A stretch of 64,000 nt of DNA from an uncultured SAR86 cluster bacterium (GCA_902612915.1 CACMFH010000006.1:1-64000), one strand, 5' to 3'; shown: positions 36,002 through 45,806, numbered from the stretch's first letter. Numbers and translations: made by a program. Notes: generated by a model not told the origin, from the sequence alone.

Positions 36002-37444
36002 ATGAATAATAGGCCTGTTGTGGTTGGATTAGGAACTATCCAGCAAAAAGGTAACTTCAACCAACTTGATGAAGCTCTTATATTAATGGATAAAGCTTTT
36101 AAAAAGGCTATTATTGATTGTACAAATAGCAACATTAAAAGATATATTGATGAGGTAAGGGTTCCGAAGGGATTTTGGAGATATAGAGATCCTGGTAAGT
36201 GGGTTGCTGAAAACAATAATATTAAATCAGTCAAAACAACTGTAACGAAAGTAGGAATACTTCAACAAAACCTCATCAACACTGCGTGCAATAAAATTCA
36301 AAATGGTGAAATTAAAGCGAGTTTAATTTTAGGTGGTGAATCTCGTTTTAAAATGCTTAGATCATCAATAGAAAATAAGGAGTATATTGAAACACCTTTA
36401 AATACAAATCCAGATAATTACGAAAAATCTCCCGAAAAACTTCAATTAGATATTGAAGAAAAAGAGTTAGGTTCTATGGCTGTTGGCTATTATGCAATTT
36501 TGGAGAGTGCGTTTAGGTCTATGTTACAAAATGACCATGACGAACATAACAATTATTTATCAGAAATATATTCAAGTTATTCAGAAATTGCTGCAAGTAA
36601 CGAAGATGGGTGGATTGAACAACCCTTTGATAAAGAAGACATAAAAACTGAATCAAATAAAAACTTAAGACAAGCATTTCCATACAACAAATATCACTGT
36701 ACAAGCTGGAATGTAAACCAAGCTTGCGCAATTATAATTTGTTCAGAAGATATTGCTGACAAGCTTAATATTCCTTTCGATAAAAGAGTCTATCCTTTAG
36801 CGTCATCTGAAAATAATCATATGATACCCACTCTTCAAAGGCCAAACTTAATTGAACCAGCTGGAATGCAGCTAGCTGCGAAATTTATCCTAGGTATTTG
36901 TAAAAAAAATGATCTTATACCTAATTTGTATGATCTATACAGCTGTTTTCCTGTTGCTGTTCAAATGTTTGCAAAATCACTAAAACTTAAAAACATCAAA
37001 GATAAAACTGTGACAGGGGCAATGCCATTTGCTGGAGGCCCCTTAAACAGCTATGTTCTTCATTCAACAGCAAAATTAATTGAAAAATTAAGAAAGAATA
37101 ATGGTGTTGGAATAGTAACTGGGGTATCAGGTATGATGACAAAACAATCATATGCACTCTGGTCAAAGAACCCATGCATAGATTTTACATGTGAAGATTG
37201 CACTAAAAAAGCTAAAGAAATTGAACTTCCAGTAAAATTATCAGATCAAAAAAGTGGTTCTGGAAAAATAATTGGATACACAGTCCATGAAAGGGATAAT
37301 GTTAATAAAGCTATTATGTTTGTAGATACTGACAATAATAAACGAAAATTAATTACTTCATCAGACAGAAATATTATTAACGAAATGCAAAATACTGAAT
37401 GGGTTGGAAAAAGAATAAACTTTAGTGAAGATCAATTAGTTTGA
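36002..37444 (+). CDS. Thiolase-like acetyl-CoA acetyltransferase family protein
   Basis: About 480 residues. The protein has a thiolase fold with PVVVGLGTIQQKG at the start, SLILGGESRF, a GNVNQACAIIICSED segment (WNVNQACA), LYSCFPVAVQMFAK in place of the usual NExFA loop and GAMPFAGGPLNSYVLH near 340-355. An extra C-terminal domain with Cys pairs (FTCEDCTKKA) resembles the OB-like additional domain of type-1 SCP2-like thiolases. The usual N-terminal nucleophile Cys of thiolases is not obvious, so catalysis is uncertain. The ATG at 36002 follows the methyltransferase stop by 4 bp. The 3' end overlaps the convergent ggt by 13 bp. Confidence 0.8.
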   Translation: MNNRPVVVGLGTIQQKGNFNQLDEALILMDKAFKKAIIDCTNSNIKRYIDEVRVPKGFWRYRDPGKWVAENNNIKSVKTTVTKVGILQQNLINTACNKIQNGEIKASLILGGESRFKMLRSSIENKEYIETPLNTNPDNYEKSPEKLQLDIEEKELGSMAVGYYAILESAFRSMLQNDHDEHNNYLSEIYSSYSEIAASNEDGWIEQPFDKEDIKTESNKNLRQAFPYNKYHCTSWNVNQACAIIICSEDIADKLNIPFDKRVYPLASSENNHMIPTLQRPNLIEPAGMQLAAKFILGICKKNDLIPNLYDLYSCFPVAVQMFAKSLKLKNIKDKTVTGAMPFAGGPLNSYVLHSTAKLIEKLRKNNGVGIVTGVSGMMTKQSYALWSKNPCIDFTCEDCTKKAKEIELPVKLSDQKSGSGKIIGYTVHERDNVNKAIMFVDTDNNKRKLITSSDRNIINEMQNTEWVGKRINFSEDQLV

Positions 37445-39153
37445 ACTGATACAGCTGCATTTGGTCTTCTTAAATCAGCAAAACCATATTTTACACCTTC
37501 AGATATATGTATACTTTGAGTGCTGCCAATTGTATTTTCATATTCTGTCTTATGGCCCATACTTGTCAGTCTTCTAATAATATCTCTACTTACTGTCCTC
37601 TCATGTTCAAGACCTTCATAAGGCCAATCTTTATGAATTCTTGGTAGCATAGTTGCTTCACCGATATCTAAATTAAAATCTATAACACCTGTAATTACTC
37701 TAAGGATTGCAGCTGGAATATCAGATCCACCTGGAGAACCAGTTATTAAAAATAAATCATCATTTTTATCAAATATAATTGTTGGTGCCATTGTGCTCAT
37801 TGGTTTTTTTCCAGGCTCAAATCTATTGCCTGGACTAGCGCCCCTTCCAATATCATTTTTATCACCGTATCTATAAGCAAAATTATTCATTTGACTATTC
37901 ATTAATATTCCTGTTCCAGGAATTGTCACTCCAGAACCAAAAGATAGTCCAAGCGTATAAGTATTTGATACTGCATTTCCCTCTTTATCAACTATTGAGA
38001 AATGAGTTGTGTCCTTGCTTTCTTTTGGTTTTCTAAAAGCCTTTACATCCTCTACTGGACTCGCTTTATTTGAATCAATTGAACTTATAAGCTCTTTAAT
38101 TCTTTTAGATGATAATAAATCTGAAATTGGAACATTAAAATATTCAGGATCTCCAACAAAATGAGATCTATTATTATGGCCTCTTCTTAAAGATTCCGCT
38201 AAAAAGTGATACGTTTTAGTAGAATCACTTTTATATTTGTTAATATCGATATTATTGAGAATAGCTAAAGATGTTAGCAAGGTAATGCCACCTCCCGAAG
38301 GAGGAGCAGCTGTAAAAACTTTATGACCTTTATAATTTATTGCAATTGGCATTCTAAAAAGAGATTTATAGTTTTTTAAATCTTCATGAGTTATTAATCC
38401 ATTGTTTTGATTCATTGCATTGACAATCTTGTCAGCAATCTTACCTTCATAAAAACCTTTAATACCATTTTTTGAAATTTCCTTAAATGTATTAGCTAGG
38501 TCAGGTCTTCTCATAATTGAAAATTCTTCTAAAGGCTCATCATCTTTATAATAAATAGAGTAAGATTCTTTATCGCTTTTTAGTTGTGGTGTTACACCAA
38601 TGACATAGCTTAGGTCACTAGAAACAACTATACCCTCTTCAGCTTGAGCAATAACAGGTTTCATAATTTCTTGAAGTTCTAATCTCCCAAAGTTTTTATG
38701 CGCCTCTAGTAATCCATAAACGGTTCCGGGAACTGCTGAGGCTAAATATGTATAATCCACCCTCTCCCATATTTTTGAATTTCTATCAGGTATTTTTTTT
38801 GTTCCAAGCAACTTTTCGATCGATGCATTTTTTGGTGATTTACTTCTATAGTCAATATAGAAGATTTCATCTTTTTCTTTTATGTAAATGAGCATAAAAC
38901 CACCGCCACCCAAGTTACCTGCCCGAGGTAAAGTGGTAGCAAGAGAAAAACCTACAGCAACCGCAGCATCAACTGCATTACCTCCCATATCTAAAATTTC
39001 TACACCAATATCAGATGAAAGAATATTTTGGCTTACAACCATTCCGCTCTTGCTAGAAGTTGGATGAAATGGATGAGGATAATCTATATAGTCTTGTCCA
39101 GAATTTAGATAAGAAAAAAATAAAATAAAACTTAGGAATCTTATCATTATCAT
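37432..39153 (-). CDS. ggt: Gamma-glutamyltransferase
   Basis: A 573-residue N-terminal nucleophile hydrolase with a short signal peptide (about 1-19), so periplasmic. It starts with the SSKSGMVVSQNILSSDIG region, has GNAVDAAVAVGF and GGGGFMLIY, and the autoprocessing site KDTTHFSIVD with Thr382 as the predicted new N-terminus and nucleophile. GSPGGSDIPAA near 490 fits the oxyanion/substrate region. It breaks gamma-glutamyl bonds of glutathione and related peptides. Its ATG overlaps the DASS symporter stop by one base, so the two are co-expressed. Confidence 0.93.
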   Translation of the reverse strand: MIMIRFLSFILFFSYLNSGQDYIDYPHPFHPTSSKSGMVVSQNILSSDIGVEILDMGGNAVDAAVAVGFSLATTLPRAGNLGGGGFMLIYIKEKDEIFYIDYRSKSPKNASIEKLLGTKKIPDRNSKIWERVDYTYLASAVPGTVYGLLEAHKNFGRLELQEIMKPVIAQAEEGIVVSSDLSYVIGVTPQLKSDKESYSIYYKDDEPLEEFSIMRRPDLANTFKEISKNGIKGFYEGKIADKIVNAMNQNNGLITHEDLKNYKSLFRMPIAINYKGHKVFTAAPPSGGGITLLTSLAILNNIDINKYKSDSTKTYHFLAESLRRGHNNRSHFVGDPEYFNVPISDLLSSKRIKELISSIDSNKASPVEDVKAFRKPKESKDTTHFSIVDKEGNAVSNTYTLGLSFGSGVTIPGTGILMNSQMNNFAYRYGDKNDIGRGASPGNRFEPGKKPMSTMAPTIIFDKNDDLFLITGSPGGSDIPAAILRVITGVIDFNLDIGEATMLPRIHKDWPYEGLEHERTVSRDIIRRLTSMGHKTEYENTIGSTQSIHISEGVKYGFADLRRPNAAVSVQTN

Positions 39154-40589
39154 TAAAAAATAAGTGGTGCAAAATAGTAGGCAAAAATTGTTACAACCAA
39201 GATTCCAACTATATTTAAGGCAAAACCAGCTCTCATCATGGTTGCAATTGTAAATTTATTAGAACCATAAACTATTGCATTTGGTGGAGTTGCTACTGGC
39301 AGCATAAATGCACAGCTTGCTGCTAGACATACCGGAACTGTAAGAGAAACAGGTAAAACTCCTATTGCAATAGCTAATGCACCAAATACAGGTAAAAAAG
39401 TTGTTGTAGTTGTTACATTACTAGTTATTTCTGTTAGGAAAATTATCAATGTTGCTACTGCCAAAATAAGAAGTATTGGCGGTACAGTGCTTAATATTAA
39501 AAGACTATTTCCAATCCAAATACCTAAACCACTTGAGCTTATTTGTGCGGCCAAAGACAAACCACCACCAAATAGTATCAAAAGCCCCCATGGCAAATCT
39601 TTTGATTTTTCCCATTGAAGTAGGTCACCTTTTTTTGAAGCTGATGGAGTCATAAAAATAAGTATTGCAGCAATAATAGCTATACCTGCATCTGTTAAAC
39701 CTGAGAGGAAATCAATTCTGTTAAGCAGTGTACGAAACACCCAGGCAAAAACAGCTAACCCAAAAATAACAGAAATTCTTTTTTCATCTTTTGTGAAACT
39801 GCCCATATTAGAAAGCATTGACTTTAATTCGTTTCGCGCATCATTAGTAGCAACAAAATTAATTGGGAATACATATTTTGTTAAGAGTACCCAGGCACTG
39901 AATAACATTATTGTTGCTAGTGGTACACCCAACATCATCCAATCAAACATTGAGATCTCAACACCGTAAGTATCTTGCATAAATGCACTAAATACTATGT
40001 TAGGAGCAGTTCCTATTAATGTTGACATACCACCAATAGTAGCGGCATAGGCAATACCTAAGAGTAGTGCTGTATCAAAATTCGATCTATCTTTATCTGT
40101 TATGCCTGGAATTGTTTCTGACATGACTCCACATACAGCCAATCCAATAGGTAAAAGCATTAGCGTTGTTGAAGTATTCATGACCCACATACTTATAAGA
40201 GCAGCAACAAGCATGAAGCCTCCTACAAGTCTTCTTCCACTGGATCCAACTAATATAATCATTTTTAAAGCTATTCTTTTATGAAGACCAGAACTTTCAA
40301 TACCAAGTGCCAACATAAATCCACCTAAAAAAAGATATATATTTTTATTAGCATATGGAACTGCTGCATTTTCAAATGAAGTGACACCTAGTAATGGAAA
40401 AAGTGCCAGAGGAAGTAAAGCCGTAATTGCAACGGGAACTGTTTCAGTTGCCCACCAAATTGCCATAAGAACAGCAACTGCTGCTACATCCCATCCTATC
40501 TCACTTAATCCAGATGGTGCTGGAGAAAACATCATTATAAGAAATATTGCTATTCCAATGCTAAATCCTTTTTTCTTATATGCGGACAT
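39153..40589 (-). CDS. SLC13/DASS-family sodium:anion symporter
   Basis: About 478 residues, highly hydrophobic with 11-12 predicted membrane segments. The family signatures are WWATETVPVAITALLPLALFP near the start, LFLGGFMLALGIE, MSTLIGTAPNIVF and the second repeat TEITSNVTTTTTFLPVFGALA with the SNT motif (SNVTT), then LPVATPPNAIVYGS. These sodium-coupled carriers take up dicarboxylates, tricarboxylates or sulfate. ATG at 40589 is preferred; the frame extends to a TTG at 40607, which lies inside the T-run of the upstream terminator. It runs into ggt with a one-base overlap. Confidence 0.9.
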   Translation of the reverse strand: MSAYKKKGFSIGIAIFLIMMFSPAPSGLSEIGWDVAAVAVLMAIWWATETVPVAITALLPLALFPLLGVTSFENAAVPYANKNIYLFLGGFMLALGIESSGLHKRIALKMIILVGSSGRRLVGGFMLVAALISMWVMNTSTTLMLLPIGLAVCGVMSETIPGITDKDRSNFDTALLLGIAYAATIGGMSTLIGTAPNIVFSAFMQDTYGVEISMFDWMMLGVPLATIMLFSAWVLLTKYVFPINFVATNDARNELKSMLSNMGSFTKDEKRISVIFGLAVFAWVFRTLLNRIDFLSGLTDAGIAIIAAILIFMTPSASKKGDLLQWEKSKDLPWGLLILFGGGLSLAAQISSSGLGIWIGNSLLILSTVPPILLILAVATLIIFLTEITSNVTTTTTFLPVFGALAIAIGVLPVSLTVPVCLAASCAFMLPVATPPNAIVYGSNKFTIATMMRAGFALNIVGILVVTIFAYYFAPLIF

Positions 40590-40605
40590 TAAATTATTAT
40601 AAGAC

Positions 40606-40632
40606 AAAAAAAAGGGAGCTGGCGCTCCCTTT
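40606..40632 (-). terminator. Rho-independent terminator after the third TonB receptor gene
   Basis: Perfect 9-bp stem AAAGGGAGC/GCTCCCTTT with a TGGC loop (40611-40632). On the minus strand eight Ts follow (complement of 40606-40613). It lies 14 bp beyond the receptor stop and directly before the DASS symporter start. Confidence 0.88.
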
Positions 40633-40646
40633 AAAATTTTTGATGT

Positions 40647-43604
40647 TTAGAATCTAACCCTTAATTCTAATTGATGAATCATTCCAAGATCTTGGTGAAT
40701 ATCTGAGAAATATCCTTGATATCCATCTGCAAGAGGAGCTCTTTCATCTTCAAAGTTTTTGATTGTGTACTTAACTCTGGCATCTTTTCCATCTAAATCA
40801 AATTTTGCCCATAAAGCTAAATCTTGTGTAGTCATTTCGGGGATAATATATCCTCTTCCATTAACTGTGCCAAATTTAGATTGAATAAAGTCTCCTTTAG
40901 TTAAAGAAGAAAGAGAAGCACCCCAATTTCCACCGTTATAGTAGATTTTGTATGAATGCTTTTCTTCAATGTTACCGTCTTTCCCTAATAAATCTCCAAA
41001 TCCTTGAAGTGGAATATTTTCTGGAATAGTGCCGTTATCTTTTAAAGCTTGCATTTGAGCAAACTGAGATGTAGCTTCTTGATCGAATTCATCAGTAAAT
41101 GACCCATTGTATTTAAATGTAAAGTCGCCAATTGAATAAACGATAGCAACGTCCATTCCCTCTATAGTTCTTGTAGCAAGGTTAAGGTACTCGTCGGTGA
41201 CCTGATTAACCTGTCCCCTTGGACAAATTCCGGCTGCAGCAAAAGCTGAATCAAGAGATACTTCTGATCCATCTGTTAATTCAAGATCATCTTCACCATC
41301 ATAAGGATCTAAACCAGTTAGAGCAGAGTTACCTATAAAAGTAGAACAATTACTATTACCAGCTAGAATTCTCAAAGCTAAGTCATATACTGTATGATTT
41401 TCTCTACCAAACAATCCTATTGTGTCTTCTTTTTCAATTGACCATAAGTCAGCAGTAACAGTAAGACCATCTAAGAATGATGGCTGTAAAACAATACCTA
41501 CAGACGAGTTGGTTGACTTTTCAGATTCAAGTCCATCATCAACAGATTTGGCTTTACTGTATCTTTGTACGGTTTGATCCCAGTCATCAGCACCGATATA
41601 TTTATATACAAAGTCTTCACGAGTAGCAACACGAGTCACCTCTTGTTGGTGGATTTGTATTAAGTTTGGAGCTCTAAGAGAAGTTGAAACTGATCCCCTT
41701 ATAAGAACGCCATCAGTAACATCCCAACCTATCGCAAATTTACCAACAGTAGTTGAACCAACATTTTCAACATCTTCGTATCTAACTGCTGCTTGAGCAT
41801 TAATTGACTCTGTTACAGGAATTTGCATTTCCATAAATAATGAATCAGTATTCCTTTGACCGACTGTGTCTGTTGACGGACTACTTCCTATAACAGCAGA
41901 AACAAATGGATGAGTAAGACCACTGTAACCAGTGTATTCAACTGTTCCATCAAGCAATGGATCTCTATCATCGAGATATGATTCGAATCTATACTCACCA
42001 CCAATAAGCATAGCTACATCACCAGCTTTAGTAGAGAATACGTCTGGTTTTGAAAATTTAAAATCCAAAATTCTTAATTTACTAGTATCATTTCTATAAA
42101 CATCAACAAGTGCTCTTTCGATGTTTTGATCAGTTGCAGAGAAAGGATTGATAGCCGCTGCAGTAGAGTCATTTAAACCAGCAACAAGCTCATGTGCGCT
42201 AATTCTGTTTGCTGTTGTATCTTCCATGGTAGCTTTACTAATTACAATACCAGTATCCCAATCCCATCCAGAATCTAATTCACCTCTAAAACCTAATACA
42301 AGTCTGTATGTATCTTTTTCGTTATGAACTTTTCTTTGAACAGTGCTTGGACGCCATCCGTCAACAAACCATCTTCTGTTGACATCAGCTCCAGTAGCAT
42401 CTTCAATTTGCTGAGCCCAGTAATTCTGATCAATATAGAACTTTTGAACTGAGAAAATACCACCAGATTCTTTATTCTTTTCATACTCAGAACTATATTT
42501 ACCAAGTTCAAGATACATTTCATTACCACTTTTCATTTCGTGGTTAACAAACATAAATAGGTTATGTCGTTCTAACTCACCTCTTGCGTCTCTTAGTAGA
42601 TTAACGTTTTGATAATATCCTGAACCAGAAGTATCTGGATGTAAACAAGTACCATAGCCAGTGCTAATAGTGTCTGAACCACCATTACAAGTTGTAACAG
42701 GTGTTCCAGTAAGTGCATCAATAGCAATTTCTGGAATTATTTGAGTTTCACCTCTGCTGTCAGTGAAGAAATCTCTTCCTGATCTGTCTAACTGCATGTA
42801 TCTGTAAGAATAACAATTTCTTAAATTGCTATTTCCTCTAAAATCTTCGTTCTCAGAACTGACATCTTGTCTGTAATCACATCGAGACCATCTTGAATCC
42901 TCAGTAGCTGGAAGCCTGTCTCTTTGATAGTAATCATAGGCGATACTTACATTAGTAGCTCCACCATTAAAATCTTTACCCCACTTAAAGTTTAATCTGT
43001 CTCCAGCACCTGGATCAAAATTTTTAAATTCAGAGGTTCTTACCCTAAATTCCATTCCAACATAATCTGTGTCGAGAACATTGTTAACAACACCAGCAAC
43101 AGCGTCAGCACCATAGATAGCGGAAGCTCCGTCTCTTAAGACTTCAACTCTATCTAAGTTAAGAACTGGTATAGCCTGGGAGTTTACTGTCATAGTAGGA
43201 ATATAGTCCTCACCAATAAGCTCAGTTTGATAACCAGCGTTATTGACCAACCTTCTTCCGTTAAGAAGCACAAGAGTATTACCTACTCCCATATTTCTTA
43301 AGTTATATGCTCCAACGTCACCCCTTGCAGCGTTAACACCACCAGAAGTTTCTTCTGATTCGTTAAAAAAGTTATTTCCTTGCTCTACTAAATTTTCAAG
43401 TAATTCATCACCCGAATCAATACCAAGAGCATCGACATCTTCAGCACTAATAATAGATACTGGAAGTACTCCTGTAATTTTAGCTCCCTTTATTTGAGAA
43501 CCAACAACCACAACTTCTTCTACATCACTGTCTGAACTGTCTTGAGCTAATAACGCGAAAGGCATTAAAAGCATTAGCGAAAGTAAAAATTTTATGTTTT
43601 TCAT
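40647..43604 (-). CDS. TonB-dependent outer-membrane receptor
   Basis: About 985 residues. The signal peptide ends in FALLAQ, then DSSDSDVEEVVVVGSQIKGA forms the N-terminus with a TonB-box-like stretch. The plug has YNLRNMGVGNTLVLLNGRRL and DRVEVLRDGASAIYGADAVAGVVNN. A barrel of about 800 residues ends with HQLELRVRF. The ATG at 43604 is preceded by AAGGGGA at 5 nt, better than the ATG eleven codons upstream at 43637. A good sigma70 promoter is visible upstream. It is closely related at the N-terminus to the receptor at 31568. The ligand is unknown; Ggt and a DASS symporter lie downstream beyond a terminator. Confidence 0.93.
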   Translation of the reverse strand: MKNIKFLLSLMLLMPFALLAQDSSDSDVEEVVVVGSQIKGAKITGVLPVSIISAEDVDALGIDSGDELLENLVEQGNNFFNESEETSGGVNAARGDVGAYNLRNMGVGNTLVLLNGRRLVNNAGYQTELIGEDYIPTMTVNSQAIPVLNLDRVEVLRDGASAIYGADAVAGVVNNVLDTDYVGMEFRVRTSEFKNFDPGAGDRLNFKWGKDFNGGATNVSIAYDYYQRDRLPATEDSRWSRCDYRQDVSSENEDFRGNSNLRNCYSYRYMQLDRSGRDFFTDSRGETQIIPEIAIDALTGTPVTTCNGGSDTISTGYGTCLHPDTSGSGYYQNVNLLRDARGELERHNLFMFVNHEMKSGNEMYLELGKYSSEYEKNKESGGIFSVQKFYIDQNYWAQQIEDATGADVNRRWFVDGWRPSTVQRKVHNEKDTYRLVLGFRGELDSGWDWDTGIVISKATMEDTTANRISAHELVAGLNDSTAAAINPFSATDQNIERALVDVYRNDTSKLRILDFKFSKPDVFSTKAGDVAMLIGGEYRFESYLDDRDPLLDGTVEYTGYSGLTHPFVSAVIGSSPSTDTVGQRNTDSLFMEMQIPVTESINAQAAVRYEDVENVGSTTVGKFAIGWDVTDGVLIRGSVSTSLRAPNLIQIHQQEVTRVATREDFVYKYIGADDWDQTVQRYSKAKSVDDGLESEKSTNSSVGIVLQPSFLDGLTVTADLWSIEKEDTIGLFGRENHTVYDLALRILAGNSNCSTFIGNSALTGLDPYDGEDDLELTDGSEVSLDSAFAAAGICPRGQVNQVTDEYLNLATRTIEGMDVAIVYSIGDFTFKYNGSFTDEFDQEATSQFAQMQALKDNGTIPENIPLQGFGDLLGKDGNIEEKHSYKIYYNGGNWGASLSSLTKGDFIQSKFGTVNGRGYIIPEMTTQDLALWAKFDLDGKDARVKYTIKNFEDERAPLADGYQGYFSDIHQDLGMIHQLELRVRF

Positions 43605-43619
43605 AGATATCCCCTTAAA

Positions 43620-43631
43620 AAAACGCGTTTT
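43620..43631. promoter_or_regulatory. 12-bp palindrome in the leader of the third TonB receptor gene
   Basis: AAAACGCGTTTT, perfectly self-complementary, lies 9-20 nt downstream of the predicted -10 and ends 5 nt before the GGGGA motif. It would cover the first transcribed bases, a usual place for a repressor operator. CGCG stands out in such AT-rich sequence. The binding protein is unknown. Confidence 0.4.
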
Positions 43632-43639
43632 ATGCAAAT

Positions 43640-43669
43640 ATTATAGGCATTTGATGGTTTATATGTCTA
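43640..43669 (-). promoter_or_regulatory. Sigma70 promoter of the third TonB receptor gene
   Basis: On the minus strand a consensus -10 TATAAT (43640-43645) and a near-consensus -35 TAGACA (43664-43669) are 18 bp apart. Transcription would start near 43632, giving a leader of about 28 nt that includes the 12-bp palindrome and the GGGGA motif. Confidence 0.65.
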
Positions 43670-43699
43670 CTTTTGTGGCTATTTTTAAATATAAAAAAA

Positions 43700-45088
43700 T
43701 TAACTTAAATAGCTAAGCAAGTTTGATATACGCTCCAAAGACTTATTTTTACCAAATAAAAACAAGGTCAATCCAAGACCTGGAGATTTGGTTGATCCTG
43801 TCAAAGATATTCTTATAGGTTGATTTACGGCGGGAACAGATAATCCTTTTTCTGATTGATAGTTTTTAAGAATGTTATCAATGTTGTCTTGATTCCAGTC
43901 ATCCAATCCATTTAACAATACTTTTAGTTCTTCCAGTATTGATTTGTCAGATATAAATTTTTCTATGGCTTTTTCGTCATATTCATTAATATCTTTATAG
44001 TAAGGTATCAATGACTTTGCTATTCCTGAAAAGGTATTATCAGATGTTCTCATAGCTTCAATCAGTTGATCAGACTTTTCATGATCTTCAATATTAATTT
44101 CCAATGCTTGTAAAAATGGTTGTAATTGTTCTTTAAAACTTTCTAGTGACAAATTTGCAAGATGTTGAGAATTCAACCAATCTAATTTTGTAATGTCAAA
44201 AATTGCACCAGCTTTTTGAACATCTTTTATATTAAATTCCTTTATAAGATCATTCATATAAAAAACATCATTTTCACCCTGAGACCATCCTAATCTGGCT
44301 AAAGTATTTAAGATTGCTGAATCAAGATATCCCTTCTCACGATATTCTTCTAGACTTGTAGCTGCATTTCTTTTTGAAAGTCTTTTTTTATCAGTTCCAA
44401 GCACCAGAGGTAAATGAGCATACTCTAATTCTGGATAACCTAAAGCATTTTGAATATGAATTTGTCTTGGAGTGTTACTTATATGATCTTCTCCTCTGAT
44501 TACAGTTGTGACCTTTTGTTCATAATCATCAACAACATTACATAAATGATATGTTGGAGAACCATCACTTCTCAGCAATATAAGATCATCCAACTCATTG
44601 TTATTAAAAATAATTTCTCCCCTTATTAAGTCTTTTACAATAATTTCACCATTTTCAGGAGTTGCTAACCTTAAAACAGTCTTATCAGATCTTTCTAATC
44701 CAAGATTTCTACTTCTACCGTCATACATTGGTTTTTTGCCAGTTGCAGTTTGTGCCTTCCTCATTTCTTCAAGTTCCTCTTGAGAGCAATCACACCAATA
44801 TGCATTGCCAGACTGCAAAATTTTCTCAGCAGCTTTCAAATATATCTCATTTCTTTCAGATTGATTGATTGGATCTTCATCAGGCTCAAGCCCAATCGAT
44901 GTAAGATTATCAAGTATATTTTTTTCATATTCTTTAGTGGATCTTTCAGTATCAGTATCTTCAATCCTTATTAAAAATTTTCCATTATTTTGTTTTGCAT
45001 ACACATAATTAAATAATGCAGTCCTCACACCTCCAATGTGGAGAGTACCAGTTGGGCTTGGAGCAAATCTTGTAACAATAGCTTTCAT
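43700..45088 (-). CDS. gltX: Glutamyl-tRNA synthetase
   Basis: A 462-residue class I aminoacyl-tRNA synthetase. The HIGH-type motif is FAPSPTGTLHIGGVRTALFN, and the KMSKS-type motif is GTDKKRLSKRNAATSL near residue 240. Zinc-region residues CDCS (near 100) and the anticodon-binding helical domain (from about 310) are visible. It charges tRNA-Glu. The start overlaps the dnaQ stop by 4 bp, giving an rnhA-dnaQ-gltX operon. No glutamine-specific GlnRS insertions are seen. Confidence 0.95.
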   Translation of the reverse strand: MKAIVTRFAPSPTGTLHIGGVRTALFNYVYAKQNNGKFLIRIEDTDTERSTKEYEKNILDNLTSIGLEPDEDPINQSERNEIYLKAAEKILQSGNAYWCDCSQEELEEMRKAQTATGKKPMYDGRSRNLGLERSDKTVLRLATPENGEIIVKDLIRGEIIFNNNELDDLILLRSDGSPTYHLCNVVDDYEQKVTTVIRGEDHISNTPRQIHIQNALGYPELEYAHLPLVLGTDKKRLSKRNAATSLEEYREKGYLDSAILNTLARLGWSQGENDVFYMNDLIKEFNIKDVQKAGAIFDITKLDWLNSQHLANLSLESFKEQLQPFLQALEINIEDHEKSDQLIEAMRTSDNTFSGIAKSLIPYYKDINEYDEKAIEKFISDKSILEELKVLLNGLDDWNQDNIDNILKNYQSEKGLSVPAVNQPIRISLTGSTKSPGLGLTLFLFGKNKSLERISNLLSYLS

Positions 45089-45804
45089 TTAAAATTTCTC
45101 CATATTGTTTTATTAGAATATTTTTTTTCAATTTCACTAATTCTTTTTTCGTGCTCTTTGAGATCTGATTCTGAGGCGTTAATCGAAGGCAAGCCATTAA
45201 TTTGGTCAATAATAAGATTTTCGGAGTCTTTATTTTGTTCAGATAAAGAGTTTCCATTCGATATAAATTCAAATTTACTTTGCCCGCCAGTAAGTTGCAT
45301 GTAAACATCTGCCAAAATATTGGCATCGAGTAAAGCGCCATGAAATGTTCTGTCATAATCAGATACGTTATATCTGCTTGCTAAAGCATCTAAGGAATTT
45401 CTTTGTCCTGGAAATTTATCTCGTGCAATTATTAATGAGTCTTCTACTTCACATATTTCTTCAATGCTTGGGTAATTAGTTGAGGCAAGCTGCAATTCAT
45501 TATTTAAAAATCCAAGATCAAAAGGAGCATTGTGTATAACTAGAGTTGAGCCTTCGATAAAATTTATAAACTCTTCAGCGATTTCATCAAAAAAAGGTTT
45601 ATCTTCTAGATCAGAATTAGTAATGCCATGGACTTTTGATGCCTCTTCGTCAATTAATCTTGAGGGATTTAAGTAACTGTGAAAATGTTCTTCTGATTTT
45701 TTTCGGTCATTTAAAAGAACAGCGCCAATTTCAATAACACGATGGCCTTGCTTTACCTCAAGCCCAGTAGTTTCAGTATCTAAAACGATGTATTTTTTTG
45801 CCAT
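45085..45804 (-). CDS. dnaQ: DNA polymerase III epsilon subunit (proofreading exonuclease)
   Basis: A 239-residue DEDDh 3'-5' exonuclease. Exo I is LDTETTGLE (Asp and Glu), Exo II is VIHNAPFDLGFLN with Asp near 102, and Exo III is FHGALLDANILADVY with catalytic His and Asp near 155-160. The C-terminal tail (from about 185) is the flexible segment that joins the alpha subunit. Position between rnhA (2-bp gap) and gltX matches the enterobacterial rnhA-dnaQ neighbourhood. Confidence 0.95.
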   Translation of the reverse strand: MAKKYIVLDTETTGLEVKQGHRVIEIGAVLLNDRKKSEEHFHSYLNPSRLIDEEASKVHGITNSDLEDKPFFDEIAEEFINFIEGSTLVIHNAPFDLGFLNNELQLASTNYPSIEEICEVEDSLIIARDKFPGQRNSLDALASRYNVSDYDRTFHGALLDANILADVYMQLTGGQSKFEFISNGNSLSEQNKDSENLIIDQINGLPSINASESDLKEHEKRISEIEKKYSNKTIWRNFK

Positions 45805-45806
45805 CT

